The position numbers and the translations under genes were made by a program. The notes under the pieces were generated by a model. That model worked only from the letters and a program-made list of their open reading frames with translations, was not told the origin of the DNA and made no database searches. Positions 8,854 through 17,231 of a DNA stretch of 64,000 nucleotides are shown piece after piece (position 1 is the first letter of the stretch; each line of letters opens with the position of its first letter). This DNA is from an uncultured Eubacteriales bacterium (lineage in GTDB: Bacteria > Bacillota > Clostridia > Lachnospirales > Lachnospiraceae): positions 62,001 through 126,000 of the forward strand of contig OMWV01000011.1 in assembly GCA_900314845.1 (NCBI GenBank). The letters are read 5' to 3'.

Positions 8854-9213
8854 TTGGAAGGACTTCTTGAGACAGCCCTCCTGTACGATTTTTACGGGGA
8901 GCTGCTTACCCAGCATCAGAGAGAGATATTCGAAGATTATTCTCTTTCAGATCTTTCCCTGGGTGAGATCGCGCAGAACAGGGGAGTCAGCAGGCAGGCC
9001 GTACATGATATCATCCGCAGGTGCCGCAGGCAGCTGGAAGCTTATGAAGAAAAGCTTCATCTGGTAGGAAAGTTTCTGGAGATAAAGGAAGCGCTTACAC
9101 AGATAGATGCCTGTGCCGGCCAGCTGGCAGCAGATCCCGGCCTGAGTCAGGAATCAGCGGAGAATGTGCTGAAGATCAGGCGGCTGGCAGGCGCCATCAC
9201 GCAGGAACTTTAG
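8854..9213 (+). CDS. ylxM: YlxM family SRP-associated helix-turn-helix protein
   Basis: A 119-residue protein of the YlxM / p13 family, which in Gram-positive bacteria is encoded just before ffh and modulates the SRP-FtsY GTPase cycle. The N-terminal two thirds is a sigma-factor-like helix-turn-helix: LTQHQREIFEDY, then LSLGEIAQNRGVSRQAVHDIIRRCRRQLEAYE. The start is TTG at 8854, the only start compatible with the ribosome site AGGTGG (8841-8846) and the family N-terminus LETALLYDFYG. That ribosome site lies within a 13-base hairpin. ffh follows after 20 bases, so the pair is an operon. Confidence 0.93.
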   Translation: MEGLLETALLYDFYGELLTQHQREIFEDYSLSDLSLGEIAQNRGVSRQAVHDIIRRCRRQLEAYEEKLHLVGKFLEIKEALTQIDACAGQLAADPGLSQESAENVLKIRRLAGAITQEL

Positions 9214-9233
9214 ACGGCAAAGGGGGAGACCTT

Positions 9234-10595
9234 ATGGCTTTTGAGAGCTTATCTGAAAAACTGCAGAATGTTTTCAAGAATCTCCGCGGCAAGGGAAGGC
9301 TTTCGGAGGCTGACGTCAAGACAGCCATGAAGGAAGTCAAGATGGCCCTTCTGGAAGCGGATGTCAATTTCCGCGTTGTCAAGAAGTTCATAAATGCCGT
9401 GACAGAAAGGGCTGTCGGACAGGATGTTATGACGTCCCTCACACCCGGCCAGACTGTTATAAAGATCGTCAACGAAGAGATGGTTAAGCTCATGGGGAGC
9501 GAGACCACAGAGCTTAAGCTGCGTCCGTCCAACGAAGTGACAGTCATCATGATGGCCGGCCTTCAGGGTGCCGGCAAGACGACGACGGCAGCCAAGCTTG
9601 CGGGCAAGCTCAAGGCCAAGGGAAGGAAACCCCTTCTGGCTGCCTGTGATGTTTACAGACCGGCGGCCATAAAACAGCTGCAGGTCAACGGCGAGAAGCA
9701 GGGTGTAGAAGTATTATCCATGGGAGAGAGCGCCGACCCGGTCGATATAGCCAAGGCGGCTGTTGAACATGCCAGGAAAAATGACAACAACATCGTCATC
9801 CTGGATACGGCCGGAAGACTTCAGATAGACGAGGACATGATGCAGGAGCTGGTGAATATCCAGAATACCGTACAGGTCGATCAGACCATATTCGTTGTCG
9901 ACGCCATGACCGGCCAAGACGCCGTGAATGTGGCCAAGACATTTAACGATAAGCTGGAGCTTGACGGCGTCATACTCACAAAGCTTGACGGCGATACAAG
10001 AGGCGGCGCGGCTCTGTCTATCCGCGCTGTTACAGGCAAGCCCATCCTCTATGTCGGCATGGGTGAGAAGCTTTCTGATCTGGAGCAGTTCTATCCGGAC
10101 AGGATGGCTTCCAGGATCCTGGGCATGGGTGATGTGCTTACTCTGATAGAGAAGGCCCAGTCCCAGATAGACGAGGATAAGGCGAAAGAGCTCAATCAGA
10201 AGCTCATGAAGTCGACATTTGGATATGACGATCTTCTGGAATCCCTGAACCAGATCCACGGGATGGGAGGCATAAATGATATGCTTGCTCTCATGCCGGG
10301 CATGGGGGCCCAGATGAAGAACGTCCAGGTCGATGAGAGCCAGTTCGGCAGAGTGGAAGCGATCATCCTATCCATGACGCCCGAGGAGAGAGCGAATCCT
10401 GCCCTGATGAACCCGAGCAGGAAGAAGAGGATAGCCGCAGGCGCCGGCGTGAATATCGCCGAGGTTAACAAGCTGACGAAGATGCTGGATCAGATGAGGA
10501 AGATCATGAAGCAGTTCGGCGGAGCCCAGAAGGGCAGGAGAGGCTTTATGGGCATGGGCGGCATGGGAAAGATGAAATTTCCCTTTAAGTTTTGA
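9234..10595 (+). CDS. ffh: Signal recognition particle protein Ffh
   Basis: GTPase subunit of SRP that binds signal sequences emerging from the ribosome together with SRP RNA. The 453 residues show the N domain (about 1-90), the G domain with G1 GLQGAGKTTTAAKLA near residue 105, CDVYRPAA, DTAGR and TKLDGD, and the methionine-rich M domain from about 300. The M domain has the MPGMGAQM loop and the RNA-contact segment NPSRKKRIAAGAG. It ends in GGMGKMKFPFKF, the glycine- and methionine-rich tail common in Firmicutes. The ribosome site is GGGGGAG before ATG 9234. SRP RNA is not encoded nearby. Confidence 0.98.
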   Translation: MAFESLSEKLQNVFKNLRGKGRLSEADVKTAMKEVKMALLEADVNFRVVKKFINAVTERAVGQDVMTSLTPGQTVIKIVNEEMVKLMGSETTELKLRPSNEVTVIMMAGLQGAGKTTTAAKLAGKLKAKGRKPLLAACDVYRPAAIKQLQVNGEKQGVEVLSMGESADPVDIAKAAVEHARKNDNNIVILDTAGRLQIDEDMMQELVNIQNTVQVDQTIFVVDAMTGQDAVNVAKTFNDKLELDGVILTKLDGDTRGGAALSIRAVTGKPILYVGMGEKLSDLEQFYPDRMASRILGMGDVLTLIEKAQSQIDEDKAKELNQKLMKSTFGYDDLLESLNQIHGMGGINDMLALMPGMGAQMKNVQVDESQFGRVEAIILSMTPEERANPALMNPSRKKRIAAGAGVNIAEVNKLTKMLDQMRKIMKQFGGAQKGRRGFMGMGGMGKMKFPFKF

Positions 10596-10656
10596 TGTTT
10601 AGGCGCATGAATCGGAGCGCACAAGCATAGAGAAAATTTTACAGGAGGTGAATAAG

Positions 10657-10902
10657 ATGGCAGTTAAGATCAGATTAAGGAGAATGGGAGCAAAGAAGGC
10701 ACCTTTTTACAGGATCATCGTTGCAGACTCCAGATCTCCCAGAGATGGAAGATTTATCGATGAGATCGGAACATACAATCCGAACGTAGAGCCCAGCGAT
10801 GTTAAGGTTAACGCAGAGCTCGCACAGAAGTGGCTTTCAAACGGAGCTCAGCCCACAGCTACTGTAAGCAGGCTGTTCAAACAGGCAGGAATTACAAAAT
10901 AA
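10657..10902 (+). CDS. rpsP: 30S ribosomal protein S16
   Basis: Small-subunit protein needed for 30S assembly, 81 residues, the standard length. The N-terminus [26 protein letters not shown] is the S16 signature. ATG 10657 is chosen because AGGAGG (10643-10648) lies 8 bases before it; the longer frame from GTG 10648 would start inside that ribosome site. It opens the common order rpsP-khpA-rimM-trmD. Confidence 0.98.
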   Translation: MAVKIRLRRMGAKKAPFYRIIVADSRSPRDGRFIDEIGTYNPNVEPSDVKVNAELAQKWLSNGAQPTATVSRLFKQAGITK

Positions 10903-10921
10903 TTCTGATGGAGGAATCAGG

Positions 10922-11149
10922 ATGAAAGAATTAGTAGAAGTAATTGCCCAGGCGCTTGTTGATCATCCGGAGGAAGTAGCAGTTACAGAAACCGAGACGG
11001 ACAGAGCTGTAGTCATCGAACTGAAGGTTGCCCCAGATGATATGGGCAAAGTTATAGGCAAGCAGGGAAGGATCGCCAGAGCGATCAGAACTGTTGTCAA
11101 GTCTTCAGCAGCAAAGGATGACAAGAAAATTATCGTAGACATCCTGTAA
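10922..11149 (+). CDS. khpA: KH-domain RNA-binding protein KhpA
   Basis: A 75-residue single KH-domain protein (YlqC / KhpA, formerly UPF0109). The KH loop is seen as KVIGKQGRIARAIRTVVK near residues 42-60. In related Firmicutes KhpA pairs with KhpB and binds small RNAs and mRNAs affecting cell division and elongation. The ribosome site GGAGG lies before ATG 10922, and the gap to rpsP is 19 bases. It is followed by two RNA hairpins before rimM. Confidence 0.95.
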   Translation: MKELVEVIAQALVDHPEEVAVTETETDRAVVIELKVAPDDMGKVIGKQGRIARAIRTVVKSSAAKDDKKIIVDIL

Positions 11150-11180
11150 AATTCATACAGCTGTTGGATCTGAAATCTGG

Positions 11181-11210
11181 GGCTGCCGATAGAGATTATC
11201 GGCAGCCTTT
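11181..11210 (+). terminator. Hairpin after khpA, probable weak terminator
   Basis: GGCTGCCGATA (11181-11191) and TATCGGCAGCC (11197-11207) form a perfect 11-base stem with a 5-base loop, followed by only TTTC. With so short a U run it may terminate only part of the transcripts. Confidence 0.6.
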
Positions 11211-11232
11211 CATAATGTACAGGCGGCGGGAT

Positions 11233-11264
11233 GTGCAGACGATGAGCTGCGAAGCCGTCTGCAC
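11233..11264 (+). other. Second hairpin in the rimM leader
   Basis: GTGCAGACG (11233-11241) and CGTCTGCAC (11256-11264) form a perfect 9-base stem with a 14-base loop, ending 22 bases before the rimM start. There is no U run, so it is unlikely to be a terminator; it may be a processing or stability element. Confidence 0.5.
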
Positions 11265-11286
11265 GCAGTCATTGAAAAGGAGAATA

Positions 11287-11799
11287 ATGGCAGCTTATCT
11301 GAGAGTGGGAGTAATAACTGCACCGCACGGGATACACGGACAGGTAAAGGTCTACCCGACTACGGACGATGTCCGGCGCTTTACGCAGCTGGATCACTGT
11401 TATGTGGAGACAAAGTCCGGCAGGAAGACCCTTCATCCGGAGGACGTGCGCTTTTTCAAAAATCTTGTCATCATACAGTTCCGGGAATTTTCCAGCATAG
11501 AAGATGCCATGCCCTATAAGGGCGGGGATCTTCTCATAGACAGAGACCAGGCCATTCCTCTGGGGGAAGGCGAGTACTATATTGCCGATCTGATAGATCT
11601 TAAGGTGCAGACGGAAGACGGGACAGTGCTCGGCGTCCTTCAGGATGTAATGGAGACCGGGGCTAATGACGTATATATCGTGGGCAGACCAGACGGAAAG
11701 GACCTGCTCATCCCGGCTATACCGGATTGCATCCTTGACATAGACCTTCAGGAGGGCGTCATCACGGTGCACCTGCTGGACGGGCTTCTCAATCTCTAG
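11287..11799 (+). CDS. rimM: 16S rRNA maturation factor RimM
   Basis: Assembly factor that helps the 3' (head) domain of 16S rRNA mature and binds S19. The 170 residues are the usual length, starting with [22 protein letters not shown], the RimM N-terminal barrel, and having a PRC-barrel C-terminal half with [24 protein letters not shown] 11287 is preceded by AAAGGAG; the reading frame is open upstream to 11164 but those residues do not belong to the family and run through the hairpins. trmD starts 10 bases later. Confidence 0.97.
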   Translation: MAAYLRVGVITAPHGIHGQVKVYPTTDDVRRFTQLDHCYVETKSGRKTLHPEDVRFFKNLVIIQFREFSSIEDAMPYKGGDLLIDRDQAIPLGEGEYYIADLIDLKVQTEDGTVLGVLQDVMETGANDVYIVGRPDGKDLLIPAIPDCILDIDLQEGVITVHLLDGLLNL

Positions 11800-11809
11800 G
11801 AGACAGAAT

Positions 11810-12550
11810 ATGCATTTTCATGTTATGACATTATTCCCTGATATGATTACGGCAGCCATGTCGCAGAGCATCATTGGGAGAGCGCAGAAACAGGGCATTA
11901 TCTCTGTCGAAGCTGTGGATATCAGGGATTTTTCAAAGGATAAACACAGGCATGTAGACGACTATCCCTACGGAGGGGGAGCAGGGATGGTCATGCAGCC
12001 CGGCCCGATCTATGACTGCTATCAGTCTATAGCGGCCAGGACAGGCAAGGCCAGAGTCATCTATACAACTCCTCAGGGAAGGGTATTTTCCCAGAAGGAT
12101 GCCAGGGAGCTTGCCCGGGAAGAAGATCTGATCATACTCTGCGGCCACTATGAAGGGGTAGATGAGAGGGTCCTGGAGGAGATCGTCACAGACAATTTTT
12201 CCATAGGCGATTATGTCCTGACCGGCGGGGAACTGCCGGCAATGGTCATGATGGACGCTGTCGCCAGGATGGTGCCGGGCGTCCTGACAAATGAGTCTTC
12301 AGCAAGCGAGGAAAGCTTTGAGGGAGGCCTCTTGGAGTATCCCCAGTACACGAGGCCGGAAGTCTATCACGGCGTAAGTGTCCCTCCGGTTCTTTTGTCC
12401 GGCCACCATGCCAATATTGAGAGATGGCGCCGCCGTCAGTCTCTGGAGAGGACATGCAAAAGGCGGCCGGATCTTCTGCAAAAGGAGATAGAGGCCGGGA
12501 GGCTGAGCCCGGAAGATCTTAATATCATCAGTCAGCTTGAGTCAGAATGA
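11810..12550 (+). CDS. trmD: tRNA (guanine37-N1)-methyltransferase TrmD
   Basis: SPOUT methyltransferase that uses S-adenosylmethionine to methylate G37 of tRNAs and so prevents frameshifting. The 246 residues carry the knot motifs [12 protein letters not shown] and [23 protein letters not shown], and the segment [12 protein letters not shown]. Length and start are typical; GGAGACAG precedes ATG 11810. In most Firmicutes rplS follows directly; here rplS lies about 6.9 kb away, after the lut and pdx genes. Confidence 0.98.
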   Translation: MHFHVMTLFPDMITAAMSQSIIGRAQKQGIISVEAVDIRDFSKDKHRHVDDYPYGGGAGMVMQPGPIYDCYQSIAARTGKARVIYTTPQGRVFSQKDARELAREEDLIILCGHYEGVDERVLEEIVTDNFSIGDYVLTGGELPAMVMMDAVARMVPGVLTNESSASEESFEGGLLEYPQYTRPEVYHGVSVPPVLLSGHHANIERWRRRQSLERTCKRRPDLLQKEIEAGRLSPEDLNIISQLESE

Positions 12551-12832
12551 TCCCGCTGGGGCGATAAGTACAATTATATTTGCATCAATGTATTAATGAC
12601 AGCACAATTGTCAGGCAGATGCGATAGGTACTTGTATTTAATAGAAAAATATTATAAAATAATAATGTCTGTAAGCACGGATTTTGTGCCACATTTACAA
12701 AGTCCGCTGCTCAATAATCGGGCAGTTGATGTTGGCCGGTCATTGGAAGTTGTTAAATGAACCAGGCGGCACTGCCGCTTGCCGGAGATTCCTTAAGTCT
12801 CCGGCAGTTCAGATAGTGAAAGGGGTGTAACA
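12551..12832 (+). promoter_or_regulatory. Promoter and leader region of the lut genes
   Basis: A 282-base AT-rich gap. TTGTAT (12632-12637), a 17-base spacer and TAAAAT (12655-12660) make a fair sigma-A promoter. GCGATAAGTAC (12561-12571) and GCGATAGGTAC (12621-12631) are near-identical direct repeats exactly 60 bases apart, the second touching the -35. GCCGGAGA (12781-12788) and TCTCCGGC (12798-12805) form an 8-base hairpin in the leader, about 27 bases before ATG 12833; its right arm can also pair with CTGCCG at 12772-12777. Confidence 0.5.
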
Positions 12833-13384
12833 ATGAGTAATATCACAGATGAATTGTACGAGCGCTTTAAGTCAAATCTTGAAGGCGCCGGAGGCAGCTG
12901 TGTGCGCACATCCAAGGCAGATCTTGGCAAGACTGTAGCCGGTCTGTTCAAGGAGTACGGTGCAGATTCTGCTTGCCTTTGCGAGACTCCGCTTATTAAG
13001 GAAGCGGGCGTCTGTGCAGCTATGCAGGATGCCGGTATCGAGACTCATACGGATCATATCCGCAAGTACGGGGAGACCGCCATTGGCGGATGTTCTCAGA
13101 CCGCATTCGGCATTGCAGAGCTGGGAACTCTCGTACAGGCAGATACCGATGTCAGGGCAAGAGAAGTAGCGATCATGCCCGATTATTATATCGGTATCGT
13201 TAAGGGATCTACAATTATCCCTACATACGATGAGATGTTCTTTGAGATCGGCAAGTGGAAAGAGATGCCTGCATTCGTAGGATTTATTACCGGACCCAGC
13301 CGTACCGCGGATATTGAGTGCGTAGCAACGATTGGTGTCCATGGTCCTCTTAAACTTACCGCAGTTGTAGTGGACGACGAGTAA
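12833..13384 (+). CDS. lutC: LutC-type LUD-domain protein
   Basis: A 183-residue protein made of one LUD (lactate utilisation) domain. LutC works with LutA and LutB in oxidising L-lactate to pyruvate in bacteria without a classical lactate dehydrogenase. The family end motif is seen as GPSRTADIECVATIGVHGPLKL. Mid-protein, AIGGCSQTAFGIAELGTLVQ matches the LUD core that in other members reads AETGT. AAGGGGTGT precedes ATG 12833. The next gene, 23 bases on, supplies the iron-sulfur partner domains. Codons such as CGT and GTA are commoner here than in nearby genes, as in the ribosomal protein genes, which hints at high expression. Confidence 0.85.
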   Translation: MSNITDELYERFKSNLEGAGGSCVRTSKADLGKTVAGLFKEYGADSACLCETPLIKEAGVCAAMQDAGIETHTDHIRKYGETAIGGCSQTAFGIAELGTLVQADTDVRAREVAIMPDYYIGIVKGSTIIPTYDEMFFEIGKWKEMPAFVGFITGPSRTADIECVATIGVHGPLKLTAVVVDDE

Positions 13385-13407
13385 CAGGTGCGGAAGGAGG
13401 ATATACA

Positions 13408-15564
13408 ATGGCAACTGAACAGTTAAAACAGGAAATTAAGGAAGCGCTGGACAATGCCACATTAGGTAGGACTCTCGGAAACTTCTGCAGAACTTACCCG
13501 GGACGAAGACTTACATCTTATGCAGGCGTTGATTTCGAGTCAAACCGTGAAGATCTCAGGAGCGTAAAGGCTGAGGCAGCTGAGCACGTTGATGAGATGA
13601 TAGAGATGTTCACAAAGAACTGTGAGGCAAGAGGCGGACACGTATTCCATTCTCACAGCTCTAAGGAAGCATCCGATTATATCCGTAATCTCTGCAAGGA
13701 GCTTGGAGTAAAGACAGTCGTTAAGTCAAAGTCCATGGCTTCCGAGGAGCTTCATATCAACAAGCTGCTGGGTGAGGACGGCGTACAGTGCGATGAGACG
13801 GACCTGGGCGAGTTTATCATCGCTCTTGACGGGAAGACTCCTGTTCATATGGTTATGCCTGCCCTCTATCTGAACAAAGAGCAGGTTGCTGATCTTTTCA
13901 ATGACAATACAGAATATCAGAGCAAGCCCGAGATCCCGGAAGAGGTAAGGGTAGCCCGCAAGGTAATGCGTCAGAAGTTCCTGCATGCCGATATGGGTAT
14001 GTCAGGCGCTAACGTAGCGATCGCTGAGACCGGTACGGTATTTACCATGACTAATGAAGGAAACGGCCGTATGGTTGGTACGCTTCCCAAGACTCATGTC
14101 TATGTATTCGGTATAGAGAAGTTCCTCAGAAGGATAGAGGATGCACGTTTCATCTTCAAGGCTCTTCCCAGAAACGGCTGCTGCCAGAGGATCACATCCT
14201 ATATCTCCATGTACACAGGCGCTTCAGAGGTAACTCTGGACAAGGAGACAGACGAGAGAGGACCCAAGAACTTCTATGCTGTTATCCTGGATGATCCCGG
14301 CCGCCGTAAGATCCTTGAGGATCCCAACTTCCGTCAGATCTTCAACTGCATCAGATGCGGTGCCTGCCTTGATGTCTGCCCTGCATTTGCACTTGTAGGC
14401 GGTCATGTATACGGTTCCAAGATCTACACAGGCGGTATCGGAACTCTGCTTACAAACTTCCTCATCTCCAAAGAGCGTGCAGCTCAGATCCAGAATATCT
14501 GCCTGCAGTGCGGAAGATGTAAAGAAGTCTGTGCAGCCGGCCTTGAGATCCCTGAGATGATCATGAAGATCCGTGAGAAGGATCTCCAGGAAAGCCCGGA
14601 TAAGGTTAAGAAGTTCGCACTCGATGCTGTCAGCGACAGAAAGCTCTTCCATTCCATGCTGAAGATCGCTTCCGCTGCCCAGGGCATCGTTACAAAGGGA
14701 CAGCCCATGATCAGGCATCTGCCTATGTTCCTGTCCGGACTTACAAAGGGTAGAAGCTTCCCGACGATTGCTACTACAGCATTCAGAGATATCTTCCCGA
14801 CCATCATCCAGGATGTAAAGGAACCCAAGGGCAAGATCGCGATGTTCGCAGGCTGCCTGCTTGATTTCGTTTATACAGATCTGGCAAGAGATGTCATCCT
14901 TGACCTGAATTCTATCGGTTACATCGTAGATTTCCCTATGGGTCAGGCTTGCTGCGGATGCCCCGCGTCTACAATGGGTGATACAGAGAATGCCATTAAG
15001 GAAGCTGAACTCAATATAGAGGCTATGCATGCAGAGGATTACGATTACATTGTATCTGCCTGCCCTTCCTGTACGCATCAGCTGCGTCAGTATGAGACAT
15101 TCTTCGAGGAAGGCACAGATATGTACAAGAGAGCTAAGGAACTCAGCGAGAAGTCTTACGATTTCTGCAAGCTCTTCTACATGCTGGGCGGCCTTGCTGA
15201 TGAAGGCGACGGTGTGCCGGTTAAGGTTACATACCATGATTCCTGCCATCTGAAGAGAAGTCTCGGTGTATTTGAGGAGCAGAGAGAACTCCTTAAGCAC
15301 ACAAAGGGCGTAGAGTTCGTAGAGATGGACGATCACGATCAGTGCTGCGGTTTCGGCGGTTCCTACTCCGTACTGTATCCTGAGATCTCCGCTCCCATCC
15401 TTGAGCAGAAGATAGAGAATGTTCAGGCAACAGGCGCTGACGTAGTAGCTGTTGACTGCCCTGGATGTATGATGCAGATCAGAGGCGGACTTGACGCAAG
15501 GAATATCCCTGTCAAGGTTAAGCATACCGCTGAGATCATAGCAGAGAAGAGAGGACTTGTATAA
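13408..15564 (+). CDS. lutB: LutB-LutA fusion: LUD, two 4Fe-4S clusters, CCG domains
   Basis: A 718-residue protein that joins what are LutB and LutA in Bacillus. Residues about 70-300 are a LUD domain with NVAIAETGTVFTMTNEGNGR. CIRCGACLDVCP (from about residue 314) and CLQCGRCKEVC (from about 365) are ferredoxin-like 4Fe-4S sites. The C-terminal third carries two CCG (cysteine-rich) units: AGCLLDF and ACCGCPAS, then DSCHLKR, QCCGFGGS and CPGCMMQI. These are the electron-transfer modules of LutA and of heterodisulfide reductases. The predicted role is oxidation of lactate or a similar hydroxy acid in the cytoplasm with LutC. The ribosome site is AAGGAGG before ATG 13408. No lactate permease is present in the window. 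Confidence 0.88.
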   Translation: MATEQLKQEIKEALDNATLGRTLGNFCRTYPGRRLTSYAGVDFESNREDLRSVKAEAAEHVDEMIEMFTKNCEARGGHVFHSHSSKEASDYIRNLCKELGVKTVVKSKSMASEELHINKLLGEDGVQCDETDLGEFIIALDGKTPVHMVMPALYLNKEQVADLFNDNTEYQSKPEIPEEVRVARKVMRQKFLHADMGMSGANVAIAETGTVFTMTNEGNGRMVGTLPKTHVYVFGIEKFLRRIEDARFIFKALPRNGCCQRITSYISMYTGASEVTLDKETDERGPKNFYAVILDDPGRRKILEDPNFRQIFNCIRCGACLDVCPAFALVGGHVYGSKIYTGGIGTLLTNFLISKERAAQIQNICLQCGRCKEVCAAGLEIPEMIMKIREKDLQESPDKVKKFALDAVSDRKLFHSMLKIASAAQGIVTKGQPMIRHLPMFLSGLTKGRSFPTIATTAFRDIFPTIIQDVKEPKGKIAMFAGCLLDFVYTDLARDVILDLNSIGYIVDFPMGQACCGCPASTMGDTENAIKEAELNIEAMHAEDYDYIVSACPSCTHQLRQYETFFEEGTDMYKRAKELSEKSYDFCKLFYMLGGLADEGDGVPVKVTYHDSCHLKRSLGVFEEQRELLKHTKGVEFVEMDDHDQCCGFGGSYSVLYPEISAPILEQKIENVQATGADVVAVDCPGCMMQIRGGLDARNIPVKVKHTAEIIAEKRGLV

Positions 15565-15580
15565 AGACCTTCTGACTCTG

Positions 15581-15600
15581 CCTGCCCGCCTGCGGGCAGG
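15581..15600 (+). other. GC-rich hairpin after lutB
   Basis: CCTGCCCG (15581-15588) and CGGGCAGG (15593-15600) form an 8-base stem with a 4-base loop. It lacks a U run and stands just before a true terminator; it may protect the 3' end of the message. Confidence 0.5.
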
Positions 15601-15617
15601 ATGAATAAATAGAAAGA

Positions 15618-15660
15618 ACCCGGATGGAGGTTTATGCTTTCATCCGGGTCTTTTTTTCTT
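15618..15660 (+). terminator. Rho-independent terminator of the lut operon
   Basis: ACCCGGATG (15618-15626) and CATCCGGGT (15641-15649) form a 9-base stem followed by CTTTTTTTCTT. It ends the lutC-lutB transcript ahead of the convergent pdxR gene. Confidence 0.88.
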
Positions 15661-15702
15661 TACAGAGGAGACGAGCCGTTTAGCCGCCCTGCGGGCAAAT
15701 CC

Positions 15703-17142
15703 CTAGAGACTGCCGGCGATAAGCTCCAGAGCTCCGGGCAGCCTTTCCATATCCAGGCAGGAATAGCTGAGGATAAAATCATGGGAAGCGGCGCTGCTCT
15801 TATCCATGTAGAACTGGGACAGAGCTTTCAGAGAAAGCCCCTTTCTGGCCAGGTCATCAGTCAATTCTCTGTCATCTTTTTTTGTGTCCAGATGCAGGAT
15901 AAAATGCATGCCGGCATCCTTCTCAATGATCCGGCAGGCGCCCTTCAGCCTGCTGGCGCCGATCAGGTCTATGACCTGGTCCCTTCTTTTTGCGTAAAAA
16001 CGCCTCATGCGGTTGATATGTTTTTCAAAATCCCCCTCGTCTATAAAGCGGGCAAGGGTGTATTGTTCGAAATTTGATACGGTACAGGAATAAAAGTTCA
16101 TCTCCCGGTAAAATTTTGCAGCCAGATCAGGCGGCAGCACCATATAGCTGATACGGATTGTCGGCGTCAGGGACATGGAAAATGTGTTCATGTAAATGAC
16201 CCGCCCGCTCAGATCTATGCTCTGCATGGCAGGTATGGGCCTGCCCCGCAGCCGGAATTCACTGTCGTAATCATCCTCTATGATATATCTGGCATCTTTT
16301 TCATTTGCCCATGCCAGGAGCTCATACCTCCTGCCGATCGGCATGGTGATGCCGGTGGGAAAATGGTGGGTAGGGCAGATGTGGACAATGTCCGCCCCGC
16401 TCATCGACAGGCTGGGAACAGTGATCCCGTATTCATCCATCTGAGCGTAGGAGCAGGAGATCCCCAGACTTTTGTAGATCATAGCAAGCTTCTGGTAGCC
16501 GGGATCCTCTGTGCAGTAAGTCTTATCCATGCCCAGAAGCTGGGCGAGGAGGGTGTAGAGATACTCCGTCCCTGCCCCCAGGATGATCTGGTCCGGCCTG
16601 ACTTTCATACTCCGAAAAGAAAGCAGGTGGCGGGCGATGGCCTTTCTCAGGGGCGCGATCCCGGCGCCGGGCGAGCGCGTCATCAGGTCCTGATTATTTT
16701 CTGAAAGGATCTCTCTTAATAATTTTTTCCATGTGGTGAAGGGGAAATTTTCCGGGTCTATGGCATTTGCCGACAGATCCATCTGGCATGCGGATCCGGG
16801 CAGATCTGAGGCCGGCGCATCCTCTGCCGCGGCTGAAGAAAATTCTTCCTCCCCCACGTCCGAAAACGGTCTCTGAGCTGTCAGAGTCAGACCGGACCTG
16901 GAAATATCGGCGATGAAATATCCTCTCCGGGGGACAGAATAGACATAGCCCTCGCTGATCAGCTGATCGTAGGCATTCTCCACCGTGATCGTGCTCACTC
17001 CCAGATTTTCCGCAAAGTTTCTCTTTGACGGAAGCTTTTCATGAGCCTTCAGATTTCCCTTCTCTATATCATTTTTCAGACATCTGTAGAGATGTTCATA
17101 GTAAGAGCCGAAAATGTTCCTGTCAAGTTCATAGGTCAGCAT
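15703..17142 (-). CDS. pdxR: MocR/PdxR-type regulator (GntR HTH plus aminotransferase-like domain)
   Basis: Regulator of the MocR group, which senses pyridoxal phosphate and usually activates pdxST. Residues about 15-80 form a GntR winged helix (LPSKRNFAENLGVSTITVENAYDQL, numbering from the longer form). The rest has the aminotransferase fold with CPTHHFPTG and EDDYDSEFR. The family lysine that bonds PLP sits in TFSKSL; here the codons read TFSMSL, so the lysine is replaced by Met (residue 333 of the longer form). It is divergent from pdxS, the classic arrangement. The start is uncertain: ATG 17142 fits the family N-terminus MLTYELDR with AAGGAG 14 bases upstream, while GTG 17172 gives ten more residues. 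Confidence 0.85.
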   Translation of the reverse strand: MLTYELDRNIFGSYYEHLYRCLKNDIEKGNLKAHEKLPSKRNFAENLGVSTITVENAYDQLISEGYVYSVPRRGYFIADISRSGLTLTAQRPFSDVGEEEFSSAAAEDAPASDLPGSACQMDLSANAIDPENFPFTTWKKLLREILSENNQDLMTRSPGAGIAPLRKAIARHLLSFRSMKVRPDQIILGAGTEYLYTLLAQLLGMDKTYCTEDPGYQKLAMIYKSLGISCSYAQMDEYGITVPSLSMSGADIVHICPTHHFPTGITMPIGRRYELLAWANEKDARYIIEDDYDSEFRLRGRPIPAMQSIDLSGRVIYMNTFSMSLTPTIRISYMVLPPDLAAKFYREMNFYSCTVSNFEQYTLARFIDEGDFEKHINRMRRFYAKRRDQVIDLIGASRLKGACRIIEKDAGMHFILHLDTKKDDRELTDDLARKGLSLKALSQFYMDKSSAASHDFILSYSCLDMERLPGALELIAGSL

Positions 17143-17202
17143 TCTATATTTTTGTGCTCCTTCTTTTTGCACCTGTATTCCAGCCGGCCGGTGAAAGATA
17201 AA

Positions 17203-17231
17203 CTGGCATCACCCGGCAATACATCTGGCAT
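17203..17231. promoter_or_regulatory. Paired CTGGCAT direct repeats, candidate PdxR operator
   Basis: CTGGCAT occurs at 17203-17209 and 17225-17231, 22 bases apart, about two helical turns, in the 214-base pdxR-pdxS gap. A weaker copy, CTGGCAA, is at 17296-17302. Direct repeats on one face of the helix are the known binding pattern for several MocR regulators. I did not find a convincing -35/-10 pair for pdxS; the AT-rich stretch 17240-17280 is where it should be. Confidence 0.4.

Noticed and set aside
8575-8916. A 113-codon minus-strand frame across the ylxM promoter
   Set aside because: It overlaps the ylxM start, promoter and palindrome, lacks a ribosome site, is rich in Cys and His without a pattern, and resembles no family I know.
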